A stretch of DNA of 64,000 nucleotides from Diphasiastrum complanatum (taxonomy: Eukaryota; Streptophyta; Lycopodiopsida; Lycopodiales; Lycopodiaceae). The notes beneath the pieces were generated by a model. It saw nothing but the letters and a program-made list of their open reading frames with translations. It ran no database searches and was not told the origin of the DNA. Position numbers and translations under genes: made by a program. Each line of letters starts with the position of its first letter. Positions within the stretch are counted from its first letter, which is position 1. The stretch is from assembly GCA_029204225.1 (NCBI GenBank), contig CM055096.1, positions 2,094,170 to 2,158,169 of the forward strand, in the 5' to 3' direction. Positions 47,841 through 63,839 of the stretch are shown here, in pieces.

Positions 47841-49210
47841 ATGACACACCTCCTCGGTCCTCTACAGCATTAAAAAAACATTCCACGCATTTCTGCTGCG
47901 GATTAATTTCACCATCCCTGCTCTGACGGCTTCAAACAATCTTTCATCCATGGCCTCCCGCTCCAGGAATCAAATTACCTCACCTCTCGTTGCCCCAGTT
48001 ACCAATCAAGATGCATAACATGCAGTTCTACACAATCATGTGGCATCAACATCAATGACCTCTAAAATAATATAAGTTTATTTCAAGGCTGAAAGAATTG
48101 ATGCCCTTGACAGATCAACTCGCCTTCCATCTTCTTGGCAAATGGGCTTCAAATACAAAGGTAATGAGCTAGATTCCAACATGCAGGCCTTTAAACGTTC
48201 AACGCATCATCTGTAATAGCAACTACATGTTTCTATCTACTGTAGGTTGTCCAACAGATTGGATAAAGCTTCCAAAGAAGTCCTCAACATACTAACATTA
48301 TTAATGGCTGTCTAGAAATTCTTGAATGGTTAAGAACGATTTTTAAAAGGAGGATTCTAGACTTGTGTACACAGGGTTCAAAGCACAGGGCTACCTTCCT
48401 CTTCCTAGCAGGTTTGCTAATAGTATTGCGACCTTCACCAGCCTCTCTTTGGACTGAGCAGATGTCAACCTCTTCAAAAATCTGATTTTTCAGAGATTTA
48501 AAAATCCATATCAGTGAACCAAAGAAAAGAGAAAGAGCTACTGTAAATTTTACAGTTCTAAACTCTTTCAACCGTCAGCAATCACAAACCAAAAAAAAGG
48601 TTTCACAAGGTCTCAACTGCATGCAACACTTTTTCCAAATCCTAATCTGTTTTTCTAGAGAATCTTCAATTTCCAAATCCATTTTCCTGTTTTCAATTTT
48701 TAGTTTGCATGAAATACAAGAGGATTAGTCATATAAAACCTTAAATCCTCACATGCAACCAAAAATTTCAAGATTTCCAGTAGCAATCAGTTTATTTACA
48801 CAGGATAAATCGATTCCTCATCAATCTATCAACAAACATTCTACTACAAATCTGAATCCAACTGTCCAAAAAATTATGGATTCATGCAATTTATTCATCC
48901 AAAAAAATAGATTTAAACAAGGAAGTGGATCTACACATGCAGATCATTCTACTTCAAACGGAAAATTTTCAAGGCTTAAGAAAATAAGAATGAATTCCAC
49001 ACTAATTCACAGCATCTCAATAAAATCAAACAAGGAGAAGAGCACTCTATCACCAAGTTTGAAAAGAATGCTCAAAACAAGAATTAGTGAATCCAAACCC
49101 AATTTTCCCTTGAAAAAATAGCACTCCAACCAGGATGTGAATCCAAGTGCGTTCCAATTTCGATTTGATGTAGAACATCTCTCCATCCCATCCAAAACTA
49201 CATCTTAGCC
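47836..49210. other. Probable leader of the minus-strand element at 49226; no coding sequence recognised
   Basis: Lies downstream (minus strand) of the primer site at 49211-49225. I see no gag motif. Open frames at 48284-48571 (-) and 48753-49121 (+) have no recognisable domain. Confidence 0.35.
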
Positions 49211-49225
49211 GGGCTCTGATACCAA
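49211..49225 (-). other. Primer binding site (initiator-tRNA-Met type)
   Basis: On the minus strand TTGGTATCAGAGCCC immediately follows the LTR end, matching the standard plant primer site. Confidence 0.75.
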
Positions 49226-49714
49226 TGTAAAAACCACTAGGGAAAACCCCTAAGATGAGGATAGGAAAACACAAGAGAGACTGTGGAGCAAAACCACCCA
49301 ACCAAACCTAGATCCCTCATGGAGAATTCTTCTGAATCTAGCCCCCAAGCCATGCCAATGTGACAACAAGAGGAGAAGAGCTCATCAGGTAACCTTGACC
49401 AAGTCATCGACGGGGTAATCACTACCTCAATATATAGAGAGTAGAATCCAATGCATGAGCATATGCAATCCCCATGCAGGTCAACTATAAATAGGTCACA
49501 GCTCTTCATGCATACCTCCTGCCTATATCAGTCACACGCACATGCACTACTCCATATGTCTCAATTAGAGTGTCTGGGTCCTCTCAAGGTCATTAGTCAC
49601 CAACAGGCCTTGACTTGGAACTAAATCTAGGCGTGACCAATGATCTCGAACACTGGAGGGCCGGTCTACCATATTAGGACTATTCCAGGTCCTAAACCGA
49701 ATATGGCCATAACA
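49226..49714 (-). mobile_element. 5' LTR (489 bp) of a minus-strand LTR retroelement
   Basis: On the minus strand it begins TGTTATGGCCATATTCGG and ends GGTTTTTACA directly before the primer site. A TATATATTGAG box lies at about 49430. The plus-strand Gypsy protease homology begins within about 60 bases of its outer end, so this element seems inserted into the Gypsy element. The matching 3' LTR was not found. Confidence 0.6.
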
Positions 49715-49725
49715 GTGCTGGCCAG

Positions 49726-53870
<4,145 letters not shown>

Positions 53871-53879
53871 ACTATTGGT

Positions 53880-55125
53880 TGTTATGGTGCTCGTGTGGTG
53901 TTGTTGTGAGGATCCTATCGTGATTCCTTACTAACGTGGCGGGCAAGTAGGATCTTACTTGGATGTTTTGGGTAGTCTTTGAAACTGTGTTTTCTGACAC
54001 AATCGGGACACTTGGCGTGGTACTTGGTCTTGACTGGACAATCAACCATAAAGTGGTCGGTTTCACCACAGATGAAACATCTGTTGTTCAATGGCCCTTC
54101 TATAATAGCATAGCCATCTTGTATGGCTAGTGGTTCTGGACTTTCTGGTGGATATTCGTGATAATGTGAGAAATGTCCAAATTGAGATGGTTGGTTTGCA
54201 TATTGTTGGATGGCATGTGCTTGGATATGCTGATATGAAGACTTCAGGGTATTTTGAAACTCATTGGTGAGTTTCTCCATTTGCAGTTAATGTTGCTGAT
54301 TAAGCAACTCCAGCTATGATTTCCAAAGCTGATCTCGGGTATCCTCGATCGGCTTTGACTCATGGACAGGAGCACGGGGTGCTCTCCTTTCCCTGAATTC
54401 ATCAACATCTGATCGTTCATCTTCTTCCTTGATGGCATCAGACATATCTAACTTTAGGCTCATATATTAGTCATTGGATTTAAGCTCGCATCTTATCCAT
54501 CTTGGAAGGCCAACTAGAAACCAGATGATGAGCATCCGTTCGGAGGGCTGTTCTTGTACTTGACTTTTGAGCCGTTTGAAATGCTCAATATAGTCTCATA
54601 CGCGTTCATCTTTTGCCATCTTGATGCTACTCAATTTAACAAAAGGACTCTCTATCAAACAAAATGTCTTAAAACTCTAAATCTTCACGATCGAGGTTAA
54701 AAAACCAGTCACGTGCTTTAGCAATCATGGTCATGGAAAACAGTTGGACCATAGCGTTTGGAGATGTTTCGCCATACACATCGCATGCATTCTTAAAGAT
54801 TTGCAAAAAACTTTGAGAGTCTGAGAACTACCATCAAACTTGGGTAACTCTAGCTTGGGTGTTCTTTTCTCAAAATGAGCTCCGTGAGTGGTAGAAGCTC
54901 CATTCAGGTGTGTTCTAACATGTGATGTTTCAACACCGTGAACATGGGTTTGTGCTCTTGAAGACTCGGCTCTATCATATTCTTGTCTCTCAAATGGGTT
55001 CGTGGATGGCTCATGTATTTGGGACCGCATTCAGTAGAACCTATGATGTCGGACTTGTTCAGCGGTAGGAGATCTTATCTCGTATGGATAATCATCTGGG
55101 ATTCCAGGATCAGTATGTTGCTCCA
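53880..55125 (-). pseudogene. Ty3/Gypsy gag pseudogene with zinc knuckle
   Basis: On the minus strand an ATG at 55125 opens MEQHTDPGIPDDYPYEIRSP and meets a stop at about 55033. The next frame carries RTPKLELPKFDGS, a typical start of the Gypsy capsid region. At 53915-54280 follows a Gln/His-rich stretch and the nucleocapsid zinc knuckle CFICGETDHFMVDC (C-x2-C-x4-H-x4-C). The central capsid region is broken by stops and frame changes. It points away from the Gypsy pol at 49726-52708, so the two are not one uninterrupted element. Confidence 0.8.
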
Positions 55126-55129
55126 TTGA

Positions 55130-55560
55130 AAACTGTTGAGTCTTTTTTGTGTTTTGTATTTGTTTTTGATTTTTTTGTGTTTTTTTATTGTTTTGGGGTA
55201 TTTTGTTTTTTTTTTTAATCTTGAAATCGTAAAAATCCTCGAAAACGAGAAAGTTCCAGAAAAAACAAAAAGCCTCTAGAATCTGAAAATTTTTGAAGAT
55301 CAGAAATTCTCAAAAAACAAAAAATATGTCAACTTCATTAACAAAAAAAGCGAAAAACTCGAAGACTCTAGATAAAAATGAAAAACGTGAAGGTTTAGAC
55401 TAGTTAAAAAAAGCAAAAAAATGCGATGATTTAGGGTTGTGAAAATGCGAAAAACGCGATAGTTTTAGGGTTCGAAAAAGCGAAAAACATGGTGGCGGCG
55501 AAAACCCAAAAAAATGAAAAACAAATGACAGTTTAGGGCTATGGTAAAAAAGCAAAAAAT
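55130..55560. repeat. A-rich low-complexity stretch with GCGAAAAA motifs
   Basis: AAAAGCGAAAAA, AAAAATGCGA and similar phrases recur about every 20-30 bases between 55340 and 55565. This is the 5' leader side of the minus-strand gag. No gene is seen. Confidence 0.55.
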
Positions 55561-55564
55561 GCGA

Positions 55565-55900
55565 CAATTCAAGAAAGTGATTCACATGGCCAATGGTGGT
55601 GAGTGTGCGATTGAAGGTATTGGTCCAATTCATATTTATGTTTCTACTAATATAAAAGCAAGACTTGATGGTGTTCTTTACATTCCTTCACTTTCAAAGA
55701 ATTTGTTAAGTGTTGGTCAAAATGATAAAGAAAGGATACATGGTAAAGTTTGATAGTGATGCTTGTTTCATTACAAAGGAAGAAATCTTGGTTGCTAGGG
55801 GCAATGGACAAAGTAGACTTTTCAATCTTGATGCTTTTTTTATGGCTAACAGAAAGGGTGGAATGAAAAAGGACATTGTTTTGAACTTTCCAAAGTTCTC
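55565..55900 (+). pseudogene. Copia pre-integrase / protease-end fragment
   Basis: Translation gives VIHMANGGECAIEGIG, 'DGVLYIPSLSKNLLSVGQ'. Then, in another frame, it gives KKGYMVKFDSDACFI and 'GNGQSRLFNL'. This is the segment after the Copia protease active site and before the zinc finger. One frameshift lies near 55715. Beyond 55900 the similarity fades. Confidence 0.7.
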
Positions 55901-56266
55901 TTTTAGCATCAATAAGATTGGTGAACTTTATACAAGTCTAACAAGCTTCCTTATGCTAGATCTAGGTCAAGATCTAATATGCTTCTTGGATATGTTATTT
56001 TTTGTGCTAAGTGGGTTAGCTATGGGGATAATGATGGTTCTTCAATGGTTCTTCATGGCAAGTGCAGGCATGCAAAAGGTAAGGAAAGAACTAACTTCAT
56101 CAATGAAAGTGATGAAGGTTCTTTCTTGGAAAAGGTTGTTGCTAATCAATTTGTTGATCATATGAAAAATAATAATGATGCTAGTGTGAATAATTTCAGA
56201 TCATAGATCCAAAATGTGTCCCTTGATCTTTGGTTAGAAAGACAACACAACATACAACATTGCCAA
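55901..56266 (+). other. Unassigned sequence between Copia fragment and LTR
   Basis: An open frame at 55979-56206 reads CAKWVSYGDNDGSSMVLHGK with no motif I know. It could be diverged Copia internal sequence. Confidence 0.35.
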
Positions 56267-56460
56267 TGTAGAAAAAACAGCATCTACTCAATGAAAGAGA
56301 TGCAAATTCAATAAGAACTTGATCAAACATCAAATATATGATAAAATGAAGTTTTTTTTTTCATACAATAACAGTAACCTACTGTATTTCGCACATGTGG
56401 ATCCAAAAATAGCAAAATATGAGCATTCTACACACAAGATTGCAAGATATCATCAAGATA

Positions 56461-56508
56461 GTGCACCAATGGATAGATGAACCCAAGAGAACTCATGTGT
56501 AAGCATGG

Positions 56509-56564
<56 letters not shown>

Positions 56565-56610
56565 TGCACCAATGGATAGATGAACCCAAGAGAACTCATG
56601 TATAAGCATG

Positions 56611-56644
<34 letters not shown>
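56461..56644. repeat. Duplicated (GA)n module, 103-bp offset, within the LTR
   Basis: GTGCACCAATGGATAGATGA...AACTCATGTGTAAGCATGGG with GA run 56512-56562 is followed by a second copy starting at 56564, with GA run 56615-56644. The two copies differ at three positions in the non-GA part. The related LTR at 16840-17404 has one copy. Confidence 0.85.
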
Positions 56645-56647
<3 letters not shown>

Positions 56648-56670
56648 ACTTCCTCTCACGAGTTTACATC

Positions 56671-56678
56671 CTTTTATA
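56671..56678 (-). promoter_or_regulatory. LTR TATA box
   Basis: TATAAAAG on the minus strand, conserved with 17032-17040, lies about 27 bases upstream of the CT tract. Confidence 0.5.
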
Positions 56679-57112
56679 GCAGATACATGTCTCATTAATG
56701 ATCTTGGTTTCCCTCCATATCAAAAATCCTACTATTAATGTGGACTAGATTCAGTGAACCAAGTGTTCAAATTCGAACCTTCCAAACTCGACCTCCTAAC
56801 TTTTCCACACTTTTCATAAGTGGTAATTCAAATAAACTTTGACTAAAATAACTATCATAAAAGTTTATCTCTAAGTCTAAAATGCATTTTGGCCTAATAT
56901 TGACAATTAACCAAAATACAACTAAATTCTTGACTAAACTAGTTGAAATTTCTCACACTCCCTCTTCAACTAGTTTTGGCATAGTTTTAACCATATTACT
57001 TTGATCCATTTTTAGAATGATCTCCATCCTAAGTATAGATCTCCTTTCTAGTGTTATAAATTAGTTTCCATAATTGATATAGAGAATAGCCTCACTATTT
57101 CTTACATCAATT

Positions 57113-58401
57113 TTACATGTCAAGATGTGACGAGAACATGAAGAACCAAATAAAATGTGAATAAAATGATTCCACCATGCTTCCAACTTTGAAATCTCTT
57201 TCAACCAAACAACAAATGTGAGTAATGACCACTTGCTTGCTTATCTCCTCCATATTTGTCCTTTCTTGATATGTCTCCACCATAAAACTCCATGAATGAG
57301 CCTCCATTGCCATATTGCCACAAGATATCATCAATACTTGATGACTTGGCCATGAATGAGTGACATAATGAGCTTCCATTAGCTTCATTTCCATCAGCAA
57401 AACCAGCCAAGAATGCTAGTACAACTTCAACATCAAAATGATGCAAACCAATGTAGCTAGTTTTACCATATCTTCACAATTTGCAAACATCCACATGAAA
57501 TAGCTCAAACATGAGATAGAACAAGTAAAGTAAACTTGAACAACACTTCCTTGCTGCTCTTTTGAACTTAATTGAGTCTTCAAAAACCTGCAAAAATACA
57601 TACATAAGATCTTTGCCAATTGACTCTCCTTTGATGCTCTTGACTAGCCCCAAATTGCCACTTTCCCTTTTGTGTTGTTGAAGCCCTTTGAGATCAACCT
57701 CTTGATCTTCCACTTGACCATCAAAGCCATTGACTAAGACATCTTTACTAGATCCATTAGCTACAATAGAACCATGAGAACCAATATCCACTTGCATAGC
57801 ATCATCTACACAAGAAGATTCTCCAAAACATGTGAGTAAAATGTGTCGCTTCCACTTGCTTACCTTTCTCCTAAACATCAAGGATATGAATATCTTCTGA
57901 CCTGAACCTCTGAAATAATCCCTCTCAAACATGTGATTTAGATCCAACAAGATCTCATCAATGCTTGAGCTTGAATTTCCACAAAGGTTAGTGAAAACAA
58001 TGTCACCATCATAAATCTTTTTTATCGATTCCAAACTTTCCATCCAACATGAAGTAGAATAGGTGAAGATGAATATAAAACCTAATAAATCCAGCCTTCT
58101 TGAGTCCATAACAAACCTCAATAAGCTCACCAATGAGATCTCCCTTGCCTTGAAGAAATTGCCTCTCGATTTGCTCCATGTAGTCTTCTCCAACCAACCT
58201 TTTGCCATCTTGATCATAAGTGATCAATTTACAATCATAGAATCCTTTGATTGAATAACCTTTCATGCTTAATGCCTTTGACTCTAAGAAATCTATCCTT
58301 ATTTTGAGACATATATCATCATTAAAAGAAACATTCAAGCCACTCTCAAACACTTGAGAGATTTCTAGAAATTGTAGGAATGAACAAGACATTAAAATCA
58401 A
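57113..58401 (-). pseudogene. Unidentified reading frame upstream of the retroelement polypurine tract
   Basis: On the minus strand an open frame from 58401 reads FLQFLEISQVFESGLNVSF, then 'YDCKLITYDQDGKRLVGEDY' and 'EQIERQFLQGKGDLIGELIE'. It shifts near 58050-58200 into a second long frame (to 57474). After one TGA it continues to 57201 with HHFDVEVVLAFLAGFADG and SSSIDDILWQYGNGGSFMEF. A phrase of type S-S-[SC]-[IV]-D-[DE] occurs three times (SSSIDEIL, SSCVDDAM, SSSIDDIL). The related copy at 7204-7510 has Ser in place of that TGA. It is not gag, protease, integrase, RT or RNase H, and I do not recognise it. It lies where pol normally ends, 160-1450 bases before the polypurine tract. Confidence 0.45.
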
Positions 58402-58439
58402 GATGGTATATTTCTTAAGAATAAGAAGTACTCCTTATG

Positions 58440-60258
58440 ACATGTCATGTGGGAACTAGCTCGACTAGCATGTTGAATATTTATTAATGATCATGATCTA
58501 GAAAACTTTGTAAAAAATTGGTCCAAATTGGCAATTATCACCTTGAGGCCTAATATGGAAACTTCAAAGCGCACTCTCGTATGCACAATGGTGGAAATGC
58601 ATGGTAGGTGGTGGGTTGGGATTACAAATAGATAGATTATATGATATTGATTAATATGTATAATCTAAAAATAAACTGATAAATATAAATATATTATCTA
58701 CGCGTGCAAGCGTGCGTGCACGCGCACACACACACACACATTTAGTACTAATATTTTATGTTAGTGTGAATGTTTGGCTTTGGTGTGAGCTATTCAAAAA
58801 ATGGCTCACACTAGAAGGTTTTAGCCTCTACAATTAGAAGTGTCATAACATCCAAGGGAAGATTCACTTCAAATTTTCATGTTTAGCCTACTTTGTTGTT
58901 GAACCACCTGGACTTGGAGGCCTTGTTGTGGAATATTTTTGGGCAGCTATGCCATTCACTTTGGTAAATAGATTCATGGAGATAAGCAAATGAAACATGA
59001 CTAGTTTCTCTAGCTTAGTTTTTGTTATTCTATTGTGATTAGCTCCAGCATTGATTTAGACCAGTATTATGCTTTTTAGTTAGTCTTTTCAAATGGTTTT
59101 TGACAATTGATGTAGGACTTGTCATGAACTCTTCTATTAATAGTCAATGTAGCTTTTTTGGGAAAGAAAAAACCTTATGTAACATCAAGCTACTCTTATT
59201 TTCATGTGTGAGTAAATTAGTGCATATATATTTAAGGGCAAAAACTTGAAAGCACATGTCATGTATCAAATGAAATCTTTAAATTGTGCCTATCTTTTCA
59301 ATAAAAACAAAAGAGAAGATTTTTAAGTACGTGCAATATCTTTTTTGAATTGATTATGTTGTTTTTACTTTTGCTATTGATTTATTGTAGCAGTTTTCTC
59401 TCTTTTGGACATCACCGTTGTTGTTGGCTTTTCAAAAGCCTTTTTGACATATGAGCTTTGTACCTAGAATAAGTTAATATTTCAAGTAACTTTCATGAGA
59501 AAAAGAATAAGGTTCGATCACTTCTTATAGATTTGACATTTTTGTAGACTTCCATGAGAAAAAAAAATTTTTCGCAACATGAAATAACATCAAGTTTGTT
59601 GTTATGTAGATTTACAAGGTGGATAGCCAATTTTATTAAAATCCCTAGCTACTAACATTGCAAAGAACATTCAAGTTTCACTCGGTCATGGTGGGAGACT
59701 TGACAACTTTTAAATACTTCCCATATGAGGTGGAGTTCCTTCTTTGAGACATGGGTATATATTTTGTGCCTCGCGTATTGTAGAAAAGCAAATATCATAA
59801 TGCACAATTCTATCAAACATTGGCATATTAGGTGCATGATCTTAAAGCATAGGGTGGGCACATGTTGCATGAAGTCTCAATTGTTGGAGTACTCACATGG
59901 ATGACTAGAACAAAAGGCACCACTAGGGCCTAAGCCTAAACTACTTTCACTCAAATTTGGTAGTAATCCAAAGGTTTAAATTTATATTTGATTGTAAGCC
60001 ATGCTTGCACTCTTTGTTTGGTGAGAACCAATTGTTTTGCTCTCGAGTTTTAGTTGGCTAGTTTTTTCCTTTTCCAGCCTTCAACCTTCCTCATTTTCTT
60101 CTTAAAGTTTGATCACGAAAAATTGAACCTTCGTTGGTTGGTGGATTTTTCTTGTTCTTTGTGAACACTGTTTATGAAAAGGACAATGTTGTGTCGTAGG
60201 TGTAGTATAGGAGTTCGTCGCTAGGAGCGGGAATCTTATTTTCACCTGCATAGCACAT
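58440..60258. other. Intergenic, nothing recognised apart from one simple repeat
   Basis: No gene is supported. 58701-58741 is an almost perfectly alternating purine-pyrimidine tract ending in (CA)n. Confidence 0.45.
58711..58741. repeat. (CA)n with alternating CG/TG lead-in
   Basis: CGTGCGTGCACGCGCACACA continues as CA repeats. Such sequence can adopt Z-DNA in principle. Confidence 0.85.

Positions 60259-60336
<78 letters not shown>
60259..60336 (+). repeat. (GA)n microsatellite, about 39 units
   Basis: Pure GA run. On the minus strand a TATAAAAGAG phrase lies about 55 bases upstream (near 60391-60400), the same arrangement as the LTR TATA+CT modules, but the surrounding sequence is otherwise not alignable by eye. 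Confidence 0.93.
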
Positions 60337-60339
<3 letters not shown>

Positions 60340-62566
60340 CAAAATTTTATTAGAAGTAGAATAGAAGATACAATACATAGGAAATGGCTCTCTTTTATAG
60401 ATTTGAAGGGTGAGCCTCCTTCACTCTGATTGGCCACACTTCAATGGCAAGGATTCTAATCCAAGCCCTTCAAAGTAACACAAATCTAATCTAATGGTTC
60501 TAAGAAAGCACAAAGCAATTCACATGTATTATGTGAGTCCACAACTTTGACCAAATTACATTCCTTATTTGGAACTTGAGTTTGTAAATATGGGCTTCTA
60601 CATTATTTATTTACACCTAGGGCCCAAGTCTCTATGAAACAACTTGAACTAACTAGCAATGTGCTCATTGGGTTGGGCTTATACATGCAGGAAGCCAGTG
60701 CCCTCGCACTTATTACTCTAATGTACAATAATGTACTGTGGCGGGGCCCACTTGGTATGGCTTGGCCAATAGTAGTTTTAGTGGCGGGACCCACTTATTT
60801 ATTATGTATAGAAAATACCCACAACAGACAATTCTATGTTATAGGGAGAGTAACTTTCAGAGTAAAGGATTCCTTCAAATTTGTTTTAATGAAAATCTAT
60901 CCACCTCGATGAGTAATTTCTTTAAAATTCACTTGCCCAATAAGCCATAAAAATCCATAGTAAAAAGTTTGCATGCCCACGAATATATTTTAATTGCGGG
61001 TAAGTCTTGATTGATGCATAAATCAATTGAATTTAGATAATGATGTCCAAAATATTTTTGGCCCATAATACAATCATGTAGGGTGAGATTAAGTAAAAAT
61101 GTCAATACGTAATGGTCTTTCTAGAGTAATGGTTCACGTAATTTTCCAAGTTATGTCTTGCACTAATGGGCTCAATATATTTTCTCAAATGGCCCTTACC
61201 ACATGTAAAGGTCAATAGAGAAGACTATTCCCAATACTTAAACACAATTGTTTAGTTCAATTTATTAGCAATAGATGGCATTATTGTCCTCTTTTTCTAT
61301 TTACACATAAAAGTCCATGAGCTTTGGAAGCACCAAGGATATTATGCCAGTATTGCCTTTGGGCTTTGGGGCAAGGTGACGATGGACCCATGTGCTATAA
61401 GAGTTTATGGTTGTCATCTAGCTAAATAAGAACACTAACTATTGTAGAGCAGATATCTACTATGTTAATGGAGGACTGATCTTGAGGTCCTTTAACTAAC
61501 ATGTCAACCAACATTAATGCACAATGCACATCATTTGAGCATTTGAAGGACTTCATCATGTTCTCAAGATAAGCATTGAAGCATTTTAGCAAGCTATCCA
61601 TAGACATGAGACATTAGGGGAGGTTGTTCAAGATGTTGGCTCATGGATTGACTAATGTGTGCATAAAACAATTTGCCAACAGGACCAGTGGGGCCATTCT
61701 AGGGTTAGCTTCAATTTGGGGCCCCAATCTATGTTAGCCTTAATAAGCTTCAATTCACACTTGCATAACTAAGGGAAGCCCCACTTGACGTTGTTACATT
61801 AGCAACATTTTGATTAAACTTGTTGAGAGTTAGGGGCACATGACGGCCTCACTTGTCATGAAACATTTCTTTAAAGACTAACACAAAGCAATCACTTGTG
61901 CCCCATTAGAATTGTTATCTTTGTCACATTTAGTCTTGTTGCTTCTCACAAGCTTTTACTTCCATTCGTGTTAACATATATTATAAAGTGAAAGCATAGT
62001 TGCTTTCAAGGCATGATTGTACTTCCATTCAACATTGAAATTTGACCTGAGAAATTGCCCTTCATGTGTTTTTAATGTGATGTCTTATGCAAAGTCCATT
62101 ATCATGAGAACTTCTTAGGTAGAATCCACCATTCAAATCAGATTTTCGTGAGACCAAAAAAAATTGTCCATCATTTTTAAGTAATGTAGCACTTTACAAC
62201 ACTACAAATTGGTGGTTGAGCCTTCACGTTTCAAGAATCACTTTGCCCATCAACTTGATGATTTTGATTGGTGGCCAAGCCTTCACCTTCACATTTCCAA
62301 AATTATATTGCCCAACAACTTGAAGATTTTGTTAAAAAATTGAGCTTCATCATTAACTGACAATGCCTTCAAAATACTTAGAAAAAGGCTTTTGAAGTGC
62401 ATGAAATTTCAATAATGTTTCCATTTATTTCAACAATGAAGTGTTGAATATGTTGACGTTGATGCACTCAAAGAAGCATATTGTGAGGAAGGGGGTATGA
62501 CAAAATATTGAGATTTTGTTGACAAGTATTGAAGGATCTTGTTAAAGTTAACCATCTTGCTTTGTC
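60337..62566. other. Intergenic, nothing recognised
   Basis: No gene or element boundary is supported. Around 62210-62340 the phrase 'GAGCCTTCAC...CCCA(T/A)CAACTTGA(T/A)GATTTTG' occurs twice, a small local duplication. Confidence 0.4.
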
Positions 62567-62750
62567 TTGGTTACTGAGCACCAAAACATACACTACTTAA
62601 TGCAAATGAAAGTCATTAAGGTAATGACAATTGAGGCATCACTTTGCTCTCTCATGTGCTAGTTAGCACAAAGCAATGGCTACTAATAACAAGCTAATTA
62701 GCACAAAGCAATGTTACTAGTCGCAAGTGGGGCATCACTTCACTTGCTTA

Positions 62751-63149
62751 GGGGGTCTTTCCATGTAGCTCATTCACCCGCGAATGACATCACCTCTGCC
62801 CTGATTGCCACTTCTATGATCCACATATGTAAAACTACTTTTCCATGTACGCAATGATTCCTTGATCTGACGAGAGAAAATGATGATGAAACAATGCCAC
62901 AAATGGTGAAAAAAGGATTTCTAAAGCCAAAATGATGTAAAAAATAGCATGATTATTTGCTTTACGCATCCAGATCGTTGATCTCAACCCGAGCAACCCA
63001 ATCTTTCTAAGCAGCTAATCTATTGATCCTTTTGTAGATCGGTTCATCCATTGATAGGTTGAGACGTGAACAGGTTGCACGGAAAAGATGAAACTAATAT
63101 GTACCCTCTTTTGACGTCAATTTTAGGGGGGTTACATGGAAAGAGCCCC
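62751..63149. mobile_element. Tourist-like MITE, copy 1 (399 bp)
   Basis: The left end GGGGGTCTTTCCATGTAGC is the near-exact complement of the right end GTTACATGGAAAGAGCCCC. Flanks are TTA and TCA. There is no open frame. The 3-bp TTA-type target site and ends beginning GGG fit PIF/Harbinger-derived Tourist MITEs. A TGACGTCA palindrome lies near the right end. Confidence 0.65.
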
Positions 63150-63448
63150 TCATATGCTAGTAAGCACTAACCAATAGTAGTAACATCCAACAGGGCCTCA
63201 CTTTAGCTACTTAGATTTTGAGTTAGCACTAAGAAACATTTACTCCCTACTTACATGTTGTTTCATCTTGGTTATTGATCACCAAAAAATACACTATTTA
63301 GTTAGTGCAAATAAAAGTCATTAACGTAATGACAAGTGAGGTCACACTCACTCGGGTGCTAGTTAGCATAAGCAATGGCTACTAAAAACAGGCTAGTTAG
63401 CATAAGCAATGCTACTAATCACAAGTGGGGCATCATTTCACTTACTTA

Positions 63449-63839
63449 GGGGCTCTTTCCATGTAGCTTGTTCAATCGCGAATGACATCACCTCTACCCA
63501 GATTGCCACTTCTACGATCAGCGAGTGAATGTAGAAATGCTTTTCCATGTATGCAATGATTCCATGACCCGATGAGAAAAAATGATGCTAAAATAATGCT
63601 ACAAATGGTTAAAAAAATTGTTTTCGAAGCCAAAATGATGTCAAAAATAGCATTATTATTTGGTGTTGCATCTGAATCATTGATCTCAACCCTAACAATC
63701 CGATCTTGTTGAGCAACTAATCTATTGATCCTTTGAAAATTGGTTTGGTTGAGATGTGAACAGGTTGCACGGAAAAGATGAAACTAATCCGTACCCTCTT
63801 TTGACGTCAATTTTAGAGGGGTTACATGGAAAGAGTCCC
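63449..63839. mobile_element. Tourist-like MITE, copy 2 (391 bp)
   Basis: The left end is GGGGCTCTTTCCATGTAGC and the right end GTTACATGGAAAGAGTCCC, flanked by perfect TTA direct repeats (63446-63448 and 63840-63842). It occupies the same place in the second 701-bp unit as copy 1 in the first, so one insertion preceded the tandem duplication. Confidence 0.7.

Larger units (their letters stand above)
56267..56957 (-). mobile_element. 3' LTR (691 bp) of a minus-strand retroelement
   Basis: On the minus strand it begins TGTGAGAAATTTCAAC right after the polypurine tract GAAGAGGGAG (forward 56958-56967). It ends TTTTTTCTACA before TTGGCAA. It is collinear with the LTR at 16840-17404. It includes a TATA box and a duplicated CT-tract module. 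Confidence 0.7.

Noticed and set aside
62751-63839. A CRISPR-like array
   Set aside because: There are only two long diverged units with an inverted-repeat element inside. There is no short direct repeat with spacers, and the DNA is plant nuclear.
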